A DNA stretch of 64,000 nt from Saccharothrix luteola. Its GTDB lineage: Bacteria; Actinomycetota; Actinomycetes; Mycobacteriales; Pseudonocardiaceae. Where the stretch lies: NCBI RefSeq assembly GCF_020859565.1, contig NZ_JAJHUO010000010.1:221228-285227 (forward strand), read 5' to 3'. Below, piece after piece: positions 30,824 to 38,571 of the stretch. The notes under the pieces are model-generated. The model did no database searches. It was not told the DNA's origin and saw only the letters and a list, made by a program, of their open reading frames with translations. Position 1 is the first letter of the stretch, and each line of letters begins with the position of its first letter. The translations under genes were made by a program, and so were the position numbers.

Positions 30824-30864
30824 TACTGCCTCCTGGTCGGGGTACCCACTGGTAGCTTCGGCGC

Positions 30865-31368
30865 ATGACGTCCCAGCCGCTGCCGTTCGACCCCATCGCG
30901 CGCGCCGCCGAGCTGTGGGAGAAGCGGATCGGACCGTCGACGGCGATGGCGGCGGTCACCAGCGTCATGCGAGTACAGCAGATCATCCAGTCCGCCGTGG
31001 ACGCCGCCCTCAAGCCGCACGGGTTGACGTTCGCGCGGTTCGAGGCGCTGGTGCTGTTGACGTTCGCCCGCACGGGCAGCCTGCCGATGCGGGTCATGGG
31101 CGAACGGCTCCAGCTGCACCCGACGAGCGTCACGAACATCGTGGACCGGCTGGAAGCCGACGGACTCGTGCGCCGCAACCCCCACCCCACCGACCGGCGC
31201 ACCACGCTCGTGGAGATCACCGAGGCGGGGCACGCCCGGCGTGAGGCGGCCACGGAAGCCGTGACGGGGGTCGAGTTCGGGTTGCGCGGGCTGACCGACC
31301 GGCAGACCGAGCAGCTGACCGACCTGCTGGCGAAGGTCCGCCGCGCGGTCGGCGACTTCGAGGACTGA
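30865..31368 (+). CDS. MarR-family transcriptional regulator
   Basis: 167-residue winged-helix repressor. Core: VMRVQQIIQSAVDAALKPHGLTFARFEALVLL (dimer helices; shown here as QSAVDAALKPHGL and FARFEALVLL), recognition segment MRVMGERLQLHPTSVTNIVDRLEADG and wing LVRRNPHPTDRRTTLVEITEAG, a textbook MarR profile. It is divergent from the MTH1187 gene, separated by only 41 bases, and 55 bases upstream of a phosphotransferase gene on the same strand, so it may control either. No clear inverted repeat could be singled out in the short spacer. The ligand is unknown. Confidence 0.9.
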   Translation: MTSQPLPFDPIARAAELWEKRIGPSTAMAAVTSVMRVQQIIQSAVDAALKPHGLTFARFEALVLLTFARTGSLPMRVMGERLQLHPTSVTNIVDRLEADGLVRRNPHPTDRRTTLVEITEAGHARREAATEAVTGVEFGLRGLTDRQTEQLTDLLAKVRRAVGDFED

Positions 31369-31423
31369 CGTTCGGGCTGAATTCGGTCGACACGGCGGCG
31401 CCTGCCCGGCCACGCTGCACGTC

Positions 31424-32458
31424 GTGCGGGAGATCAGGGCTCTGGTGACGGTCGGCGGCCGGTTCGTCGGTGCGGCGGAGCCGTTCACCGTCGACAGCCC
31501 GTGGTGGAACGACGTCGAGCCCGTGACCGCGCACCTGGACCGGGTGCTCGGCGTGACGACGAGCGTGTTGCGGCTCGTCGGGACCAGTGCGCCGGGGACG
31601 CGTGACGGCGTGGTGACGTACCAGGTGGAGGCCGACCGCGTGCCGGACCGCGGTCTGTCGGGCGGTGGGCGGCACTCGTTCGCGGATCACCCGTTGCGGC
31701 AGGCGTGGGCGCGTCCGGGCGGGCCGGCGGCGCTGGTCGCGTGGGCGCGGCGGCACGTCGAGGTGACCGGGCCGGCCGTGCAGGTGAAGACGTGGAACCT
31801 GTCGTGCCTGTACCGGCTGCCGACGGCGGGTGGGAACGTGTGGGCGAAGGCCACGCCGCCGTTCATGGCGGACGAGGCCGCGGTGATCGGGCTGGTGGCG
31901 TCGGTCGACCCGTCGTTGGCGCCGTCGGTGATCGCGGCCGAGCCAGGGCGGGTGCTGCTGGCGGAGGCGCCGGGGGTGGACTGCTGGCAGCCGGGTGCGG
32001 ACGTGGTCGAGCGGATCGTGCCGCGGTGGGTGGCGGTGCAGGCGGCGTTGGCCGGTGAGCCGCGGTTGCGGGTGCGCGGCGTGCGGGTGCCGGACTTCGG
32101 GTTGCCCGAGACGTTGCTGCACGGCGACTTCCACCCGGGCAACTGGCGTTCCGGCGGTGTCGTGCTCGACTGGGGTGACGCGCACTGGGGTCACCCGGCG
32201 TTGGACGCGGCGCGGCTGATCGGGTTCGTCGCGCCGGAGTTCCGGGCGGTGATCGAACGCGTGTGGGTCGACGCGTGGTTGCGCCACTACCCGTCGAGCG
32301 ATCCGGCGAGCGCGCTGCGGCACGCCCGACCGGCGTCACATCTCGTGGGCGCGGTGGTGTACCAGGAGTTCCTGGACAACATCGAGCCGAGCGAACGCGT
32401 GTACCACCTCGGTGATCCGGAGGCGGAGTTGGCGCGCGCCCGGTCGTTGGCCGTCTGA
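31424..32458 (+). CDS. Aminoglycoside-phosphotransferase-fold kinase
   Basis: 344-residue protein with a kinase-like C-terminal lobe. The catalytic loop is TLLHGDFHPGNWRSG and the magnesium-binding motif VLDWGDAHWGHPALDAAR, both standard for the APH/choline-kinase family. The N-terminal ~110 residues (GGRFVGAAEPFTVDSPWWNDVEPV) look like a beta-rich module with a NUDIX-like or unrelated fold, not the usual small kinase lobe, though NVWAKATPPFMADEAAVIGL provides a Lys/Glu pair. Substrates in this family range from antibiotics to sugars and choline; none can be named. GTG 31424 is the first good start; it lies downstream of the MarR gene. Confidence 0.78.
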   Translation: MREIRALVTVGGRFVGAAEPFTVDSPWWNDVEPVTAHLDRVLGVTTSVLRLVGTSAPGTRDGVVTYQVEADRVPDRGLSGGGRHSFADHPLRQAWARPGGPAALVAWARRHVEVTGPAVQVKTWNLSCLYRLPTAGGNVWAKATPPFMADEAAVIGLVASVDPSLAPSVIAAEPGRVLLAEAPGVDCWQPGADVVERIVPRWVAVQAALAGEPRLRVRGVRVPDFGLPETLLHGDFHPGNWRSGGVVLDWGDAHWGHPALDAARLIGFVAPEFRAVIERVWVDAWLRHYPSSDPASALRHARPASHLVGAVVYQEFLDNIEPSERVYHLGDPEAELARARSLAV

Positions 32459-32462
32459 ACGC

Positions 32463-32789
32463 TCAGTCCTCGGCGGTCTGAGCCTGGTCCTGGGCTTCGT
32501 CGAGTCGACCGGTCCGGTTGGCCCAGCGCTCGAACACCACGGTGCCGAACGGCGGGATGCTCGCGACCAGGCCGAGGACGAGCGTCTTGCGGTCCCAGCG
32601 GTGCGCCAGCATCAGCGTCACCAGGACGTAGCCGACGAAGATCGCGCCGTGCACGGGCCCGAAGATCTTGACGCCGATCTCGTTCTCCACCACGACGTAC
32701 TTGAAGAACATGCCGATCAACAGACCGGCCCACGACACCGCCTCGGCCATGGCGAGCAACCGGAACCGACCAACAGCGCTGCTAAGCAT
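32463..32789 (-). CDS. DUF3817 integral membrane protein
   Basis: 108-residue membrane protein of the DUF3817 family. It has three hydrophobic helices: LLAMAEAVSWAGLLIGMFFKYVV (in parts LAMAEAVSWAGLLIGMFF), GPVHGAIFVGYVLVTLMLA and TLVLGLVASIPPFGTVVFERW, the last with the typical PPFGTxxFE ending. Family members are common in actinobacteria and often called YdzA-like; no function is known. ATG 32789 is chosen because everything upstream in frame is read from the palindromic repeat copy B and is not protein-like. Its 3' end faces the phosphotransferase gene with four bases between the stops. Confidence 0.85.
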   Translation of the reverse strand: MLSSAVGRFRLLAMAEAVSWAGLLIGMFFKYVVVENEIGVKIFGPVHGAIFVGYVLVTLMLAHRWDRKTLVLGLVASIPPFGTVVFERWANRTGRLDEAQDQAQTAED

Positions 32790-32833
32790 GCCCCCATTGT
32801 GGCCAGTGACCCCCCTCACCCCGACCCCACCCC

Positions 32834-33053
32834 CGCGTGTCGAACACTCAGGTCCCGCGTGTCGAACCTCCAGGTCCCGCGTGTCGAACACTCGGGACCC
32901 CCGAGTTCAACGTTCAGGACGGCAGACCCTGCCGTCCACGCGAACCTGAGCGTTGAATTCGGGGGTCCTGGAGGTTCGACACGCGAGCGCTGAACGTTCG
33001 ACACGCGGGCGCCGAGCGTTCGACACGCGGGCGCTGGAGGTTCGACACGCCGG
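32834..33053. repeat. Modular palindromic intergenic repeat, copy B (largest)
   Basis: About 220 bases. Left arm: three units of form CGTGTCGAAC(A/C)(C/T)(T/C)C(A/G)GG, then CCCGAGTTCAACGTTCAGG. Centre: perfect 9-bp hairpin GGACGGCAG/CTGCCGTCC (32917-32925, 32929-32937). Right arm: CCTGAGCGTTGAATTCGGGGG, then four units ending TTCGACACGC. The inner arms 32895-32917/18 and 32945-32967 pair at 21 of 23 positions. The right end runs into the complement of TGACCG at the stop codon of the ABC permease gene (33054). Any reading frame through it gives meaningless repeats such as FDTRDLEVRHAG. Confidence 0.8.
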
Positions 33054-34097
33054 TCAGTCTTCCCAGCGGAAGATGCGGGCGGCGATGAAGCCCACGACGA
33101 GGGTGAAGGCGATCAGGACGGCGGAGGGGACGACGAGGGCCTCCACGCCCTTGCCGCGCACCAGGACGTCCAGCATGCCGTCGTTCATGTGGCGCAACGG
33201 GAAGACGTTCGACACGGTCTGCAGCCACGCCGGGGCGTTCTCCACCGGGAAGAACGTGCCCGACAGGAACGCCATCGGCATGATGATGATGTTCGCCGCC
33301 CCCGACGCCGACTCCTCCGTCTTGCAGAACGCGCCCACCAGCATCCCGATCGCGAAGAACGCGATCGTGCCCAGCACCAGCAACGGCAGCGCCAGGTACC
33401 ACTGACCGGTCAACTTCAACCCGAACAACGGCAGCGACGCCACCGCCACGAACACGACGCCCTGCACGGCCGCCGTGCCGACGCTCACCACCACCCGCGA
33501 CGTCAGCACGGTCGTCGTGCTCACCGGCGCCAGCCGGATCCGCCGCAGCACCTGCTTCTTCCGCCACGCCACCATGGTCAGCGCCGAGCCGAACACGCCC
33601 GAGAACGAGATCGCCCACGACAGGATGCCCGGCGTCAGGTACTGGATCGGCTTGAGCGACGCGTCCTCGACCGACTTCGTCTCCAACGTGAACCGCGGCG
33701 CCACGTCCGCCGCACCCAGGTTGATCTTGTCGACCACCCCGGACACGATCCCCAGCACGGTGCCCGCCGCGACCTGGTCGCTCGCCGCGTAGATCAGCTC
33801 CACGCGGTCGCCGGACACCACCACGGCGGCGGGCAGGTCGCCGTCGTCCACCTTCTGCCGTGCGGCGGCCGTGTCCTCGTACTTCTCCAGCTCGATCGCA
33901 CCGGTCTGCTCCAACGTCGTCAGCACGGGCCCCTCGCCCACCGCCGCGATCTTGGTCTTGTCGCTGCCGGAGTCACCGAGCAGCAGGCCGAACACGACGA
34001 GGAACATCAGCGGGAACAGGAAGACGAAGAACAACGTCATCTTGTCCCGCAGGAAGCCCTTGATCATCGCGGCCGACAGGCTCCGGAACGCGGTCAT
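33054..34097 (-). CDS. ABC-2 type exporter permease
   Basis: 347-residue membrane subunit of an ABC-2 exporter. One N-terminal helix (TLFFVFLFPLMFLVVFGLL, near residue 22-40) is followed by a ~120-residue extracytoplasmic domain (GSDKTKIAAVGEGPVLTTLEQTG onward), then five or so helices from SWAISFSGVFGSALTMVAW to LIAFTLVVGFIAARI, the NatB/YhgE-like topology. KKQVLRRIRLAPVSTTTVLTSRV and AFLSGTFFPVENAPAWLQTVSNVFPLRHMNDGM (parts: SGTFFPVENAPAWLQ) are ABC-2 signatures. Its ATG overlaps the ATPase stop as ATGA, so it pairs with that gene. Cargo may be a drug or lipid; not determinable. Confidence 0.9.
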   Translation of the reverse strand: MTAFRSLSAAMIKGFLRDKMTLFFVFLFPLMFLVVFGLLLGDSGSDKTKIAAVGEGPVLTTLEQTGAIELEKYEDTAAARQKVDDGDLPAAVVVSGDRVELIYAASDQVAAGTVLGIVSGVVDKINLGAADVAPRFTLETKSVEDASLKPIQYLTPGILSWAISFSGVFGSALTMVAWRKKQVLRRIRLAPVSTTTVLTSRVVVSVGTAAVQGVVFVAVASLPLFGLKLTGQWYLALPLLVLGTIAFFAIGMLVGAFCKTEESASGAANIIIMPMAFLSGTFFPVENAPAWLQTVSNVFPLRHMNDGMLDVLVRGKGVEALVVPSAVLIAFTLVVGFIAARIFRWED

Positions 34098-35008
34098 GCG
34101 CGGTACTCCCGTCCGGTCAGGTCGAGGAAGACGTCCTCCAACGTGGCGGTGCGCACCTGCAACCCGTCCAACGTGCCGCGCTCGGCGAGCGCCGACAGCA
34201 CCGGCGCGGGCTTGCGGGTGGAGATGGTCAACGACACCTCGTCCTCGTGCGCGTCGTCGACCCCGCTGATGCCACGCGCCGCCTCACGCGTCAGCAACCC
34301 CTTCTGCAGCACCACGTGCGTGGGCGCGTCGAGGCCGCGCACCAACGTCGCGGGCGCGTCCATCGCGAGGATCCGGCCCCGGTCCATGATCGCCACGCGG
34401 TCGCACAGGATCTCGGCCTCGTCGAGGTAGTGCGTCGTGTAGACGATGGTCTTGCCCCTGGCCTGGATCGCGCGCAGCACGTCCCACAGGTTGCGCCTGG
34501 CCTGCGGGTCCAGCGCGGCCGTCGGCTCGTCCAGGAAGACCAGGTCCGGGTCGTGCACGAGGGCGCACGCGATCGACAGGCGCTGGCGCTGGCCGCCGGA
34601 GAGCTTGTTCTCCTGCACGTCCGCCTTGTCCGTCAAGCCGACGAGCTCCAGCATCTCGTCGGCCTTGCGCCGGCTCACGCCGTACAGCGAGCCGAACGTC
34701 TGGAGCTGCTCACGGGCGGTCAGCTTCTCGAAGAAGCTCGACGCCTGCAGCTGCACGCCGATGCGCGGCAGCAGCTTGGGGTTGCGCGGCCACGGCTGCT
34801 CGCCGAGCAGCGTCACCTGGCCGCCGTCGGGCTTGCGCAGGCCCTCGACGATCTCCAGCGTGGTCGTCTTGCCCGCGCCGTTCGGCCCCAGGATGCCGAA
34901 GAACTCCCCCTCGGCGACGGTGAACGAGACGCCGTCCACCGCCTTCAGCTCGCCGTAGCTCTTTCTGATGTCGGCAACCACGACGGCCGGTATGCGTGCC
35001 CCTGTCAT
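34094..35008 (-). CDS. ABC-2 exporter ATP-binding protein (CcmA/DrrA type)
   Basis: 304-residue ATPase. Walker A FGILGPNGAGKTTTLEIVEG, Q-loop IGVQLQASSFFEKLTA, signature LSGGQRQRLSIACALVH, Walker B LVFLDEPTAALDPQARR and switch VYTTHYLDEAE are all intact. The C-terminal ~80 residues ending TATLEDVFLDLTGREYRA form the accessory domain (DUF4162-like) found in DrrA-type drug and polysaccharide exporters. ATG 35008 is taken, since upstream in-frame codons are not conserved-looking; its stop overlaps the permease ATG (ATGA at 34094-34097). The two genes form a complete exporter operon with no regulator adjacent. Confidence 0.93.
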   Translation of the reverse strand: MTGARIPAVVVADIRKSYGELKAVDGVSFTVAEGEFFGILGPNGAGKTTTLEIVEGLRKPDGGQVTLLGEQPWPRNPKLLPRIGVQLQASSFFEKLTAREQLQTFGSLYGVSRRKADEMLELVGLTDKADVQENKLSGGQRQRLSIACALVHDPDLVFLDEPTAALDPQARRNLWDVLRAIQARGKTIVYTTHYLDEAEILCDRVAIMDRGRILAMDAPATLVRGLDAPTHVVLQKGLLTREAARGISGVDDAHEDEVSLTISTRKPAPVLSALAERGTLDGLQVRTATLEDVFLDLTGREYRA

Positions 35009-35125
35009 GGCTGGACGGTAAGCGGTACCGGGACCCGCCGGCGGCACTTCGATCCGTTCGCGACCGAAGTAGACGACGATCGAGACTTTCGACGCATCCC
35101 GTGGTAGCTGTGCGCGCGAACCCGA

Positions 35126-37360
35126 TTACGAGACGTGCTCACCCGTGCAGGGAGAGGGCGGTGCCGACGCCGGACGAGTCGCCCACGTCGCCTCCGCCGG
35201 GTCCGGGGTGAGGGCAAAGTCCAGGTGCGCGCCGGCGAGCCGGTCGACGTTCAGGTACGCGTGGTCCCACGGCTCCGAGTCGACGTGCAGCGATCGCACG
35301 TACTGCAGCCCGGACGGGTCGGCGCCGGGCGCCGTGATGGTGATGTCACGGCCGTTCTCCAGGTGGATCACCGCCCGGTCGAACCGCGGCGCGTTGAGCA
35401 CGAAGTCGCCCGTGCCCGGCGTGACCGGGTACAGGCCGAGGGCGCTGAGCACGTACCAGGCCGACATCTGCCCCAGGTCGTCGTTGCCGGTCACGCCGTT
35501 CGGCGCGTCGACGAACAACGTCTGCGCCGCCCGCACCACGGCCGAGGTCTTCCACGGCTGCCCCACCAGCGCGTACATCCACGGCACGTGCAGGTCCGGC
35601 TCGTTGTTCGGGTTGTAGCGGAACTGGTTGTAGTAGTTGTACGGCCCGACGACCCACTTCGAGCGCACCGTCCCCGCCGGGTCCGCCACCAGGTCCGGGT
35701 AGGCGAAGAAGTCGTCCAGGCGGGCGAGCGCCGCGTCACGTCCGCCGAGCAGTTCCACCAGGCCCGGCACGTCCTGCTGCGCCAGCCACTGGTACTGCCA
35801 CGCCGTGCCCTCGTGGAAGCCGTCCGGTCCCTGCGGGGTGAAGGGCGCGAGCCACTTGCCGTCGCGCAGCTTCGGCCGGGGGAAGCCGGTGAACCCCCGG
35901 TCGGACACCGCGGAGTCCCACAGCACGCGGTAGTTCAGCCCGCGACGGCGCAGGATCTCGGCGTCGTCCTCGTGCCCCAGGGCGAGCGCCATGATCCACA
36001 GCGAGCAGTCCGCCAGCGCGTACTCCAACGTCGCCGAAGCGCCGTGGTGCGGGTCGACGTCCTGCCCCTTCTTGCGGAAGTCCTTGTCGTACTGCACGAA
36101 TCCGTTCCGGAGGTAGGACGGGTTGCCCGCCCTGCCCTCGAACGGCGAGGACGTGGGCGGCACACCGGTCGCGTTCTGCCACAACGCCTCGTAGGCCCGC
36201 TCCTCCAAGCCCGCCAACGCGCCGAACCGCCACAGGTCGACGAGGAACGGCGTGACCGGGTCGCCGGTCATGGTGTTCGTCTCCTGGTTGGCGTAGGCCC
36301 AGCGGGGCAGCCAGCCGCCCTGCTCGTGGATCGCCAGCACCGACCGCGCGATGTCCTTCGCCCGCGCCGGCCGCAGCAGCGCCAGCAGCTGGTTGTGCGC
36401 CCGGTAGGTGTCCCAGAGCGAGAAGAACTCGTGGTAGGTCCAGCCGTCGGCCGTGTGCACCCGCCCGTCGAACCCGCGGTACCGGCCGTCCACGTCGTTG
36501 CCCGTCAACGGCTGCAACAGCACGTGGTAGAGCGCGGTGTAGAAGACGGTGCGGTCGGTCCCGGTCGACGACGTCTCGACGCTCGACAGCTCACGCCGCC
36601 AGGCCTCCTGAGCCGCCGCGCGCAACTCGTCGAACGTCTTCCCCCGGGCCTCGGCGAGGTTCTTCGTGGCGCCGTCCGCGTCCACGTGCGAGATCGCGGT
36701 CGCCGCGGTCACCGGGCCGTCGTCGAACGTCACCCACTGCCCGCGCAGCCCCGCGCCACCCTCCGCGCCGCCCCAGTTGCCGGTCCGGCGGAACGGCCGG
36801 TCGAACGTCGTGGTGAAGTACGTGGTGTACGGCTTCCCGCCGCAGAACGCCTGCGCCACCACGGTTCCGGCCAACGTCCGGTCGTCCACCACCCGCACGC
36901 CGCTGGCGAAGACCGGTTCGCCGTCGTTCGCCTGGCCCACGTTCACCAGCACGTGCGGCGTCACACCGGCCGGGAAGGTGAACCGCTCCACCCCGGCTCG
37001 GGTCGTCGCCGTCGTCTCGACCGTGATGCCGGACGCCAGCCGCACGCGGTAGTAACCGGGCTTGCCGACCTCGCCCTCGTGCGTGTAGGCGGCGCCGTAC
37101 GCCCGGTGGTCGAAGGTGCGCGGCAGGCCGGTGGTCGGCAGGATCGACACCAGGCCGCCCTGCTCGGAGCACCCCGCGCCGGACAGGAAGAAGTGCCCGA
37201 ACCCGCGGATCACCGGGTCGTCGTAGCGGTAACCGGCGTAGTGCGAGCCGATCGGGCTCGAGTGCGCCATGCCGAACGGCATCGACGCGCCCGGGAACGT
37301 GTTCCCGTCGTCCTTCGTGCCGATGAACGTGTTCACCGACTCCACCGGGTCAGCCGTCAC
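35126..37360 (-). CDS. GH92 family alpha-1,2-mannosidase
   Basis: 744-residue exo-mannosidase of glycoside hydrolase family 92, calcium-dependent and inverting. The N-terminal beta-sandwich starts VNTFIGTKDDGNTFPGASMPFGM; the (alpha/alpha)6 barrel carries YHEFFSLWDTYRAHNQLLALL, GWLPRWAYANQETNTMTGDP, EGTAWQYQWLAQQDVPGL and GNDDLGQMSAWYVLSALGLYPV, the strongly conserved GH92 blocks with catalytic acids (GNDDxGQMSAW). There is no signal peptide, unlike most secreted GH92 enzymes, so it probably trims imported or endogenous mannosides in the cytoplasm. GTG 37360 is used. It is divergent from a LacI regulator followed by mannose-6-phosphate isomerase, with an imperfect LacI operator 47 bases upstream. 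Confidence 0.94.
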   Translation of the reverse strand: MTADPVESVNTFIGTKDDGNTFPGASMPFGMAHSSPIGSHYAGYRYDDPVIRGFGHFFLSGAGCSEQGGLVSILPTTGLPRTFDHRAYGAAYTHEGEVGKPGYYRVRLASGITVETTATTRAGVERFTFPAGVTPHVLVNVGQANDGEPVFASGVRVVDDRTLAGTVVAQAFCGGKPYTTYFTTTFDRPFRRTGNWGGAEGGAGLRGQWVTFDDGPVTAATAISHVDADGATKNLAEARGKTFDELRAAAQEAWRRELSSVETSSTGTDRTVFYTALYHVLLQPLTGNDVDGRYRGFDGRVHTADGWTYHEFFSLWDTYRAHNQLLALLRPARAKDIARSVLAIHEQGGWLPRWAYANQETNTMTGDPVTPFLVDLWRFGALAGLEERAYEALWQNATGVPPTSSPFEGRAGNPSYLRNGFVQYDKDFRKKGQDVDPHHGASATLEYALADCSLWIMALALGHEDDAEILRRRGLNYRVLWDSAVSDRGFTGFPRPKLRDGKWLAPFTPQGPDGFHEGTAWQYQWLAQQDVPGLVELLGGRDAALARLDDFFAYPDLVADPAGTVRSKWVVGPYNYYNQFRYNPNNEPDLHVPWMYALVGQPWKTSAVVRAAQTLFVDAPNGVTGNDDLGQMSAWYVLSALGLYPVTPGTGDFVLNAPRFDRAVIHLENGRDITITAPGADPSGLQYVRSLHVDSEPWDHAYLNVDRLAGAHLDFALTPDPAEATWATRPASAPPSPCTGEHVS

Positions 37361-37407
37361 CGATCCACCATAAGGTCACGACGCGCCGAGCGGCTCCGCC
37401 GTTCGAT

Positions 37408-37419
37408 GACAACGCTGTC
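37408..37419. promoter_or_regulatory. LacI-type operator on GH92 side
   Basis: GACAACGCTGTC, one base from the perfect palindrome found at 37533-37544. Extended form TGACAACGCTGTCC. It lies 47 bases before the GH92 start codon (37360, minus strand). Confidence 0.6.
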
Positions 37420-37492
37420 CACGCACTCTCCGTAATCGAGCTGCCGGGATTCCCGAGACCAGGGGTTGTCCGGTTCGAGACAGGTCGGCACG

Positions 37493-37521
37493 TTGACATC
37501 TGTGAACGGGCGGTGTGTGAT
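37493..37521 (+). promoter_or_regulatory. Promoter of the lacI-manA operon
   Basis: TTGACA (37493-37498), 17-base spacer, TGTGAT (37516-37521). The expected transcript start (about 37528) falls just before the ATG at 37531, and the operator 37533-37544 lies immediately downstream, a roadblock position. Confidence 0.55.
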
Positions 37522-37530
37522 TCGCCCACT

Positions 37531-38571
37531 ATGACAACGTTGTCCCCGAACGGCGCGGCAGGCGCCCGCAAGGTGCGGCGTGCCACGATGAACGACGTGG
37601 CGCGGCTGGCGGGCGTCAGCATCAAGACCGTCTCACGCGTGGTGAACGACGAGGCAGGCGTGCACCCGGCCACGGCCGAACGGGTGCTCGCGGCGATCGA
37701 CCAGCTCGGCTTCCGGCGCAACCTCAGCGCGCGCAACCTGCGCCGTGGTTCGTCCACGGGCACGGTCGGCCTGGTGCTGGAGGACGTCGGCAACCCGTTC
37801 TACTCGGGCGTCACGCGCGCGGTCGAGGAGATCGCCAGGCTGCGCGGCCGTCAGGTGATCACGGGGTCGTCCGACGAGGACCCGGCGCGGGAGCGCGAGC
37901 TGTCGCTGGAGTTCTGCTCACGGCGGGTGGACGGCCTGCTGATCGTGCCCGCCGGGTTGCAGCACGGGTACCTGGTGCCGGAGATGCGGGCGGGCACGCC
38001 GGTGGTGTTCCTCGACCGGCCGGCCGGTGACGTGGTCGCCGACACCGTGCTGGTGGACAACATCGGCGGCACCGCCGAGGCCGTCACGCACCTGGCGTCG
38101 TTCGGGCACCGGCGGATCGCGTTCCTCGGCGACGCGCCGGACATCTTCACCGCCAACGAACGCCTGCGCGGCTACCGCGAGGGCTGCCTGCGGACCGGCA
38201 TCGGCTACCACGAGTCGCTGGTCGTCATGGGCCCGCACGACGAGGAGTCGGTGCGCAAGGCGTTGCAGGGCCTGCAGAACGCCGCCGACCCGGCCACCGC
38301 CGTGGTGACCGGCAACAACCGGATCACCGTGCACGCGGTGCGCGCGTTGGCGGGCAGCGCCGTGCGGCCCGCCCTCGTGGGCTTCGACGACTTCGAGCTG
38401 GCCGACCTGCTCTCGCCGCCGGTGACCGTGATCGCGCACGACGCGAGCGCGCTCGGCAAGGCAGCCGCGGACCTGCTCTTCGCCCGACTGGACGGCGACG
38501 GCTCCCCACCGCGCCGCGTCGTCCTGCCGGTCCGGTTGGTGGCCCGTGGATCAGGAGAGGTGCGCGCATGA
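37531..38571 (+). CDS. LacI-family transcriptional regulator of mannoside metabolism
   Basis: 346-residue repressor. The DNA-binding domain (residues ~18-65) is ATMNDVARLAGVSIKTVSRVVNDEAGVHPATAERV, here noted by MNDVARLAGVSIKTVSRVVN, and the hinge helix is RRNLSARNLRRGSS. The sugar-binding domain follows (GLVLEDVGNPFYSGVTRAVEE, DGLLIVPAG, VVFLDRPAGDVVADTVLVDN, GHRRIAFLGDAP, ALVGFDDFELADLLSPPVTVI). ATG 37531 sits about three bases after the predicted transcript start; the palindrome GACAACGTTGTC overlaps its second codon, pointing to autorepression, with a second site by the GH92 gene. The stop overlaps manA as ATGA. The inducer is probably mannose or a mannoside, inferred from partners. Confidence 0.93.
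   Translation: MTTLSPNGAAGARKVRRATMNDVARLAGVSIKTVSRVVNDEAGVHPATAERVLAAIDQLGFRRNLSARNLRRGSSTGTVGLVLEDVGNPFYSGVTRAVEEIARLRGRQVITGSSDEDPARERELSLEFCSRRVDGLLIVPAGLQHGYLVPEMRAGTPVVFLDRPAGDVVADTVLVDNIGGTAEAVTHLASFGHRRIAFLGDAPDIFTANERLRGYREGCLRTGIGYHESLVVMGPHDEESVRKALQGLQNAADPATAVVTGNNRITVHAVRALAGSAVRPALVGFDDFELADLLSPPVTVIAHDASALGKAAADLLFARLDGDGSPPRRVVLPVRLVARGSGEVRA
37533..37544. promoter_or_regulatory. LacI operator, perfect palindrome
   Basis: GACAACGTTGTC, a perfect 12-base palindrome of the kind bound by LacI-family proteins. It starts within the regulator's own start codon region and lies just downstream of the promoter 37493-37521. Confidence 0.65.

Noticed and set aside
32816..33052. Small open frames with peptides such as FDTRDLEVRHAG in the repeat regions
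   Set aside because: They are translations of the modular palindromic repeat and appear in several frames on both strands; not genes.
33054..35008. Part of an antibiotic gene cluster, because of a DrrAB-like exporter and ccr further on
   Set aside because: No polyketide synthase, NRPS, terpene cyclase or tailoring set lies near; ccr fits central acyl-CoA metabolism here.
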